Source of the DNA: Pezicula radicicola
Lineage: Eukaryota > Ascomycota > Leotiomycetes > Helotiales > Dermateaceae
DNA length: 64,000 nucleotides
Reading direction: 5' to 3'
Assembly: GCA_003008705.1 (NCBI GenBank)
Contig: PDUO01000027.1
Coordinates: forward strand, 686,425 to 750,424
This document shows positions 57,163 through 64,000 of the stretch, piece by piece. Within the stretch, counting starts at the first letter, position 1. Every line of letters starts with the position of its first letter. The translations under genes and the position numbers were made by a program. The notes under the pieces are model-generated. The model was given only the letters and a program-made list of their open reading frames with translations, made no database searches and was not told the origin of the DNA.

Positions 57163-59023
57163 CTACACATCTTCACACCCAGCAATATCAAAACCAAGTA
57201 CCCTCAACAATCTACAGTCATAGAAATCAGCAACCTTCAAACCCCAAACCCCAAACCCCAAAGCACCTCAACTCACCTCGTCAATCCAACCTCCAAAACA
57301 TCCCTCTCATGACTAAAAACCAACCGAAAATGTCCCTTAACCTCACAATGCTCCTCACAAGGGTGAAGTCCAACCCCACCATCCAACAACCGTTGCGCAA
57401 GTGCGTATTCACGTTCATTCCCAGTTACATCCTCAACATCCTCAGGTAACCAAGGACTTAGATCGATATAGATAAAGAATCCCGCATTCCTACCAATTCC
57501 CAAATCAAAATCACGTTAGCCCAATAAATTACATTCCATACACATACAACAAACCAAATTCAAACACAATACATAGGAGTTAGTACTTACCCACCACCAG
57601 CATACCTAATCCCAACACTATCAAGCACCTGCGTCGTAAACTTCCGGGCTTCGCTTAACCGCTGTCTACTCTTCGCTATAAAAGAAGCTACGAAGGCGCG
57701 ATCGGTAAGTATTTTCGTTCCGATTTCTATTGCTGGGCCGGATGGGTTGTGGAAGCGGATATTGGCAGTAATAGCCTTGCGGAGGTTGGGGTTCTGGGTT
57801 ATGAGACAGCCTAGGCGGAGACCTGCTGCTGCGAAATCCTGGGGTTTTTCCAAACGTTAGTGGGGTGGAGGAAGGGGCTGTAGTGATGAGGATATGGAAT
57901 GCCTGGTTTTTTTTTTGGAATTCAGGAATGGGATCCATGAATTAAGCGATTCATAAGCTCTCGGTATAGATTAACTAGAAAGGACAAACAAACCTTACTC
58001 ATGCCATAAAGTACATGTAAGCGATCTGTAGATATTAAATCTGTTGGATCAAAAGAAAGCACGGATGTAAATACGGGTGCAGATTCTGATTGTGTGCCGT
58101 AGACCGAGAGCGCGTAGACTTCATCGCTAATGAGATGAATTGATTTCTTCTCGCAGAATTTCATGATTGCTTTGAGTGTTTCGGCTGGATAGCAACGTCC
58201 TGAAGTTGGCAATGAAATTAGCAAGCTTTTTTCAAATTTGCTTGGTTCCAAATGAGATCTCCCTTGAGACTTATAGGAGAAAGAAGTTTCTTGACTTACC
58301 CAAAGGATTATGAGGATTTACAATCAACAGCGCCTTCACTACCACACCTCTCATAGTAGCATCCTCCAAAGCCTTCTCATAATTCCTAACCACATCTACA
58401 GAAAAAGGATCCACGCCATTCATATCAGCATATACGATCTCCAAAGAAGCAGTATTACCGAAATCTAATTCAAAACGACCATAAATGGGTCGACTAACGA
58501 GAATTCCTTGCCCTTCATCTGCTAGACTGAATGCAAGCATCTCATGCATTGCTGTTAATGCGGCTGATGTGAGGATATGAGAGGGATTTATAGGGGTAAA
58601 TGGTTTGAAATATTCGTTCATGTGGGTTGCCATTGCTTTGGGGAAGTCGGGGCCACCCATTGTACTGGAGCGGTAGGTGAATGCTGAGGCTGGTATTGTG
58701 ACCTATGGTAAGGATATTTCGATAAGTAACGACTATGCCAACTCAACTTATTTTCAATGAATGCACAACTTACCTTTTCAGCAACGAATTTTTCCAGCTC
58801 TTCTTGCATCAGATTCTGTATTTGGTTTTGTTAGCAACGAATATTTTTTTTTAGAAGATTTCAATTTTCAGTCGAGAGTTTGGGATCTTACGTTCTCGGC
58901 TGTTCCAAAGGATATCACACCCGTTGGATTTGTCTTCTTGTCGTACCGATTATCACCACCAGGTGCAAAGCGCCATGGAATATCTTGACTGGTAGCACTT
59001 CTGCTGCCTCTATTTGATAACAT
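57163..59023 (-). CDS. ACC-synthase-like PLP-dependent aminotransferase (fold type I)
   Basis: Minus strand, seven exons: 59023-58892, 58815-58774, 58702-58300, 58199-57994, 57838-57591, 57489-57277, 57211-57163, 430 aa. All junctions keep frame. Landmarks are MLSNRGSRSA, NPTGVISFGTAEN, AFTYRSSTMGGPDFP, the NPHNPLG motif, SDEVYAL with the PLP-binding Asp and Tyr, YGMSKDFAAAGLRLGCL with the Schiff-base Lys and phosphate-binding Arg, and HFRLVFSHE with the substrate-carboxylate Arg. The set matches 1-aminocyclopropane-1-carboxylate synthase and related aminotransferases. Fungal members do not all make ACC, so the reaction is open. In exon 6 the reading frame meets TGA inside the GTGAGT donor; splicing to the last 49-nt exon gives the ending LLRVLGFDIAGCEDV. 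An ATG at 59083 would add 20 residues. Confidence 0.9.
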
Positions 59024-59656
59024 CTTTGTTTCTTCGATAATGGATATGAATAGCGGTGAGCTTGGCAAACACGATGAGAGCATTGGCAATCTATGTTTTC
59101 AAAAAGATTGAATTTTGGAAATGGAAGAATCTCTTCCTCCGCGCCATATATATATTGAAAGAATCAGTACTCAAGAGAGTCACACATGTTTGCGTTTATC
59201 TGGATAGGGAGTATGCTGATTTGCTCAATGACAACAGAAACGAAATTCTTTACCGAAGAGTGGGTGGTGTGGATAGGGGTATTTTGACGCTTTCCCTAAA
59301 GAAGAAAATGCTCTGATTGGTTGGTTGACTTCGAGTGGCTCTTCCCTAACCCGGCGCCACAACTTGCTCCGAACCTTCCTCCTGTTCTGAACTTCTGAAC
59401 TTCCGAAGTTGTAACATTATCCACCCTTTACACCAGATTGAGGCTCTAAACACACCATCTACCTAATGCTTCGACTGCCTCATATTTCGATATTCGCATT
59501 ATCATTAAACGATGTCAATTTCACAGGAAGATGCTGTGCCCCGCTGCAGCCAGAAAGCCTCTTAAAGAACCTTGAGTGCTCCCGAACCAATTCTCTTTTT
59601 AGCCTTCTTTTCGGCCTCCATTCATCTTTGCGATAACCAGCTGTTCAATATTGTCG
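59024..59656. other. Divergent promoter region
   Basis: Lies between the minus-strand aminotransferase and the plus-strand membrane-protein pseudogene. Short open frames occur on the plus strand (59056-59316) but lack protein character. Confidence 0.4.
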
Positions 59657-60987
59657 ATGGAGGTTCAAAGAGCATATGACTACGAACTGGTAGATGTACC
59701 AGCTCTCGACCCCGACACAAGCTCAACCGAGAACCCCAAAACGCTACACGATGTGGCAATGGCAAGCGCTCTGAAAGGTGTAATAGATGAAGGGAGAGTT
59801 GCTATTGAAAAGGATGGTGGTACAGCCATTGGAAGCTTGCTTCTGCATCTTATTCCAGTCGTAATATCAGTCCATTCTGCAACTCAGCTTCCAAAATGTC
59901 TATTGGCAAGGCATCGATTTCAAGCCAACACAGACAGGAGAAATCCTTGCAGTCTTCCAGATATCCGCCAAAGTACACGTGATTCTCATCACAACCTCAC
60001 TATCAGTCATCGTACTTCACTATCTGCGCGAACTCCTTTATTGGCCTAATAGGATACCCTTTAGACTTCTAACTACAGCCTATCGTGTAGTTCTTGGAAG
60101 TTGACCTCCATCTCGCGATCTTTGGTATTCTTGCAAGGTTGCCTTGAGCGATAGAAAGTTGTTATGGCGCTATGTTGGCCTGATTGGATTGCTCCTTGTG
60201 GTCTCAGCGTTGGGCCTAGCTGTCGGCCCAGCATTCGCCACGGCCATGATTCCGAAGTTGCGTTGGTGGTACTTCTGTGATCTGTTTGTACTCGAAGGCC
60301 CAATTCCTGGGAACAAAATCGACAAGGCTAGCAGTTGTGGTGATCTACGCTACGACAACTACTATGATTTTGAGATGTATATTCCGCAACCATTGTTTCC
60401 TAGAACGGCAATAGTATAAGTCTCCTAGGCGACTTTTGCGTAAGCTCTGTTATGGACAAGAACTCCACGTGTCCTTATGCTGGTCTGAGCCAGATTCTAG
60501 AGACGCTGACGTACACGAACAAAACAATAGAGAACTTCACGATCGAGGCGATGACTGGCCGGAAGTTCTCTAGTAACAGTAATGCCCAACCGGGTCACTA
60601 TTGGTTCTGGACGAGTAGCCAAATCCTTAGCAGTTATCTAGCAACAGGAGTGAGTAGTATCTTCTTGTCTTACGAAAAAGAGCCTTGGACGTTGGAAAGT
60701 CAATCTGAAACTGGAGGAATCGTTGTGAAGAGTTCATGTATCACAAAGAATAGTACTTTATACAATGTTAGTCTGGGTTTCGAAATGCGCGATCCGACAA
60801 CACACAAGTTTCATCATCCACCATATTTGACATACGGGATATTTGGAACACAAGCGTCCTCCCCAATGCCTTAAATATGATGGTGGAATGGCGAGATCTG
60901 AAGATCGATCCCACCAGGCCCGTGCTCACAACCTTTATCTACACGCCAGAATACGAAAATAGCGTTGCCAATGTGTCGGCGTGCTAG
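59657..60987 (+). pseudogene. Multipass membrane protein pseudogene with three frameshifts
   Basis: The N-terminus (MEVQRAYDYELVDVPALDPD, then ALKGVIDEGRVAIE, then LLLHLIPVVISV) is read in one frame to about 59870. ILQLSFQNVYWQGIDFKPTQ and VILITTSLSVIVLHYLRELL follow in a second frame, with a TGA at 60102 and then YVGLIGLLLVVSALGLAVGP, to 60416. From about 60420 the extracellular-type part (MDKNSTCPYAGLSQILETL) is in the first frame again, and from about 60829 the last part is in a third frame to TAG at 60985. At least three hydrophobic segments are visible. It is reminiscent of large fungal membrane proteins of unknown function. No splice sites explain the shifts. Confidence 0.65.
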
Positions 60988-61831
60988 ACTACAGCCCTGA
61001 GAGTATACTCGTCTGAGTGGAAATACCACAGTTATTAGTAATTAAGATAATATCTTATAGTCGAATTCAGAGTCCTAAGTTAAAGTAACCTATTATCTTA
61101 TTCTAGAATTAGTATCTTAACTTATAAGAGGTATAGTTTAGCTTACTAGGTAAGTAGTTGCCTTTACGCCTTATAAGAGCTTAAGCTTAAACTTAAGGTT
61201 GTTTTTATATTTATTAGGTGCTTTTAAAGAGTATAAAGAATAATAGTCCCTTAGGGCTCTTTTTTTTTATAAGATAAAGTTATTACTATAGTCTATATAA
61301 AGGCTATAGTAAAAAGTTATTAAACTATAGGGGTAGTATACTATGAGTGTTTATATTATCCTATACCCTAGGAATAAGTAAAATTAGCTTACTCTTTTAC
61401 TAAAGGCCTTATAGGCTATTATTTCTAGGGTATTAATTAGTCTATAACTAAGTCTAATGACTTTTTACTGTAGCTTTGTAGTATATATAAATCTAGCTTA
61501 CTAAGTAACTTCTAATTAGCTACATTAATAAGATAATATCTTAGTAATTTAGGCCAAAAGTAACCTATTATCTTATTCTAGCTATTTATCTTATTCTACC
61601 GATTTATCTTAATTACCAATAACTACGGTATCAGGCAGGCTGGTTCGAATTAGACTACGTTTGGTCGAGTCAAGAAAATATTCCGAGCTAGAAGATGATG
61701 ATGCTATGTTAACAATTGAGACTGTATGCAGAGATGCAAATCATTGATTTTTGTATTAAGGCAAATGAATGCAGCGGCATGCTCCGAAGGTTTCAAGCTT
61801 GACTAGAGTTTAATTGTTAATGCTGAGTAAT
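60988..61831. other. Intergenic region dominated by an inverted-repeat element
   Basis: Most of this stretch is the element at 61023-61631. The remaining ends show no gene. Confidence 0.45.
61023..61631. mobile_element. 609-bp non-autonomous element with inverted termini and an internal direct repeat
   Basis: The left end reads ATACCACAGTTATTAGTAAT and then TAAGATAA. The right end on the opposite strand reads ATACCGTAGTTATTGGTAAT and then TAAGATAA, with three mismatches in 28. A 20-bp direct repeat, GTAACCTATTATCTTATTCT, occurs near both ends (about 61086 and 61562). The interior is AT-rich with many TATAGT/CTTAT words and no frame. It lies directly behind the membrane-protein pseudogene. 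Confidence 0.65.
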
Positions 61832-64000
61832 TTATATCATATTAACAAATTCTACTCGTCTTCCCTCTTTTAGACTTTGTAATAAATGTTCCAAATTTGG
61901 AACACTGATATCGGACAAGCGCTGCACTGGCACAACGGTGAGGACCACCAGTGTCTTAGACCTCAGTTCATCAATATCCAGCCTTTTGATCTTATCTTCA
62001 GATTCTGCATTCCAGAACTCAAGTGAGCTCCTCATCTTGGAGACCCAAGAGGCCACAGACTGACCCCGAGTCTCCGCCATGAGAGTTGTAAGGTATTCTA
62101 GGCCAACTACGTTCCATAAGCGCAACAATTGAAAGACATCGATGTAAAATGGCCCTGAATAATCGGGTCCATGTGGAAGGGGATTCACGGTGGCTATTGG
62201 GGACCCATACTTGGTCTGCGAAAGAATAAGATCCCACTTATCGTTGCTTGCGGATCTGAATGCCAGAGAAGAAAATGAGGTCTCATAATAATCATCATGC
62301 CCCGAGAATAAGCCCGTAAATTGCCTCCGCCTCCATACTCCTGGGGAGGTAGAGATGAGCCAGTCAGAGTTGCGGAGACTTCGAAAACAAGAAAAATGTC
62401 CTCCAAACAAATCGCCAATAGTTGTGATGAGTCGGATGTAAAGGGTATGGTTGGAAATAGATTCCATTGAATTCCAGATCTGATTCGACAGCTTCAAAAT
62501 TGTCCTAGAGAGGCGGTAACAGTCGAGCAGAGATCCTTCAGGCTTTTCACCCTCCCATTGGTAATATCTTGCTCCTAGCACGACCACACGCATTAATTGG
62601 AGATGACATAAGAGCAATGAGAGATGAGGATCAAAGTTCATTGCGTGCTCTTCGAGCCAGGCTATCGTCTCTGGCTGGGTCAGATACTCTAGCAGTGTCC
62701 GGTGAATCGGTTCAAATATCCGGGACTTGTCAAACCAGCCACCGGGGCTGATCTGAAGCAGCCCTCTTCATCTTTTGTTGATTCTCATATTAATTGCCTG
62801 ACATCGTCTGCTCATCTCATCGTCTGTAAGAACAGGATCTAGGGTTCCACGATAGAGTTCCAGATCATCAGGATCCTTGTCCGCAAGATCATCTAAAAGC
62901 GAGAAGATTATATCTGATCTTGCGGGGTGGTCCCAAGGATGTTTCTGGAGTTCTAGTAATGCAAGCAATGTTCTAGACGCCAATCTTCGATCAGACGGCA
63001 AGATGGAGTCTAAAAGTTTCTTGTATATGTTCTCGATCGCATCCGGAATCGTAGCCAGCTTGGCTTTTAGTTGAGAGAGGGAATATGCACTGCCCAACCC
63101 ATCGAGGAGATCCTTGATCGCAAGCGTTAGCCAAAGAAAAACCCCTTCCGCCCTTTCTACTAGTTCTTCTTCAATGTTGGCATAATCGTCCTGGTCTCTG
63201 AAGGCATCAAATCGCTCATCGCTGAAAAGTCTATCCCTAATTAAGCCGACCATGTCGTGCCATGTATGTTCATGCAGCCGGAGCTTTCGTACATTACCCC
63301 GTCCGAAGTGGTGCTCGAACTCGTTCTGAGGACGGCAGCTCACACATATCTTGACATCGGGGTTTTGAGACCATGCTACCAGGCCCTTGGCAATGTCCCA
63401 GTGGTCGTCGCCCTCGTATTCATCCAGGCCGTCAATAAAGATGCATATCCTGTGGCGCTGGAGTATCTTTTTACTCGTCACAAGCCGTTCAAATGCAGCG
63501 CGAAGCTCGGCTATAGAAAAGCCGTCATCGTCTAGTCTGCTAGTGGCATTCGACCCATAGGAACGCCAGTGCTCGGGGAAAATATCTCTGCCGACGTCAG
63601 GGCACACACGCAGCGCTTCCCACAGTATTGCGCGATACAGACCCTCCAGCGACCTCTGCTTCTCAGTACCCGCAGCCCAGAAGAAGTATCGAACGAACAC
63701 GAGCCTCTTTTCTGCAGCCCACGCCTCCAATTCCGCTGTCGTCTTTTTATTTGAGCAGATGAGCTTCATTAGAGTTGATTTGCCGGAGCCTGGCTTCCCT
63801 GAAATGTAAAATAGCCCATGGTCTGATCGAAGCCAGCGAAGAAACAATTCCCTTGTCTGTATTCGTTTCTCTTTCTGATCTCGACGGATGGGTTTATGGT
63901 AAATTTGCCGGTAAACCCTAGCTAACTCTTCAACAGTGTTATATACTTGAACGGCATTGTCAGTGCTAAAATCTGCGTTTAGGTCTGCATTGGCGCTACG
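61832..64000 (-). pseudogene. NACHT (NLR) protein gene with an in-frame TGA, cut by the right edge
   Basis: Minus strand. A frame enters at 64000 (the N-terminal part lies outside) and runs to a TGA at 62770-62768. It continues in the same frame for another 312 codons to the stop at 61832. The NACHT ATPase is clear: Walker A GKPGSGKST at about 63799-63773, Walker B CIFIDGLDEYEGDDHW, then KICVSCRP and LRLHEHTWHDMVGLIRDRL. After the TGA comes RGLLQISPGGWFDKSRIFEP then IHRTLLEYLTQ, the segment that normally follows NACHT in fungal STAND proteins. So the TGA truncates a continuous protein and could come from CGA. The N-terminal effector domain is not visible. No WD40, ankyrin or TPR repeats are seen after 62641. 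Such proteins act in non-self recognition and cell death. Confidence 0.8.

Noticed and set aside
57230..57262. Telomere-like repeat, three CCCCAAA units
   Set aside because: The unit is CCCCAAA, not the CCCTAA expected for ascomycete telomeres, and it lies in an intron. Treated as a short microsatellite.
1..64000. CRISPR array, prophage, integron or other bacterial system
   Set aside because: Spliceosomal introns and fungal protein families throughout show eukaryotic DNA. No regularly spaced identical repeats are present.

Overview
The window looks like nuclear DNA of a filamentous ascomycete. The evidence is short GT-AG introns of about 46-156 nt with CTAAC/CTGAC-like branch sites, Zn(II)2Cys6 regulators, 2EXR, HET and NACHT proteins, a fungal P450, and TA-flanked miniature inverted-repeat elements in AT-rich intergenic DNA. 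The overall style fits a leotiomycete such as Sclerotiniaceae, but no marker gene proves this. Gene density is low for a fungus. Long intergenic stretches are filled with decayed repeats, and several genes are broken by nonsense changes, frameshifts or insertion.

Left part (1-16 kb). The 5' end of a gene running off the left edge is followed by about 6 kb of non-coding sequence, including a G-rich block. Then come small proteins of unknown function, a five-exon protein with a zinc cluster near each end, a two-exon SAM-methyltransferase-like protein, and a small coiled-coil/tail-anchor locus with two possible gene models.

Middle (16-46 kb). A 2EXR-domain pseudogene has a 256-bp MITE inserted precisely at a TA, and it lies divergent to an intact 2EXR gene. 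Then follow a short LTR-like direct repeat pair, a Zn2Cys6 transcription factor, an intact five-exon cytochrome P450, a decayed gene region around 32 kb, a DHA1-type MFS transporter, the ribosome-quality-control factor Rqc2/Tae2 on the minus strand, a four-exon nuclear-looking protein of unknown function, and then a GNAT acetyltransferase.

Right part (48-64 kb). This part is rich in self/non-self and accessory families, many of them damaged: a frameshifted pseudogene of unknown family, a HET-domain gene whose C-terminal module is out of frame, an intact fungal_trans_2-type regulator without a zinc cluster, an APH-like kinase pseudogene with two nonsense codons, an intact seven-exon ACC-synthase-like PLP enzyme, a membrane-protein pseudogene with three frameshifts, and a NACHT (NLR) gene with an in-frame TGA that runs off the right edge.

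A degenerate motif family built on words such as GTAACTCACTTGAATT and CTTGACTTGAGTAA recurs in at least twelve intergenic regions between about 7 and 57 kb and never in the confident exons. All gene models were built by eye from splice signals and frame continuity, with no transcript or database evidence.
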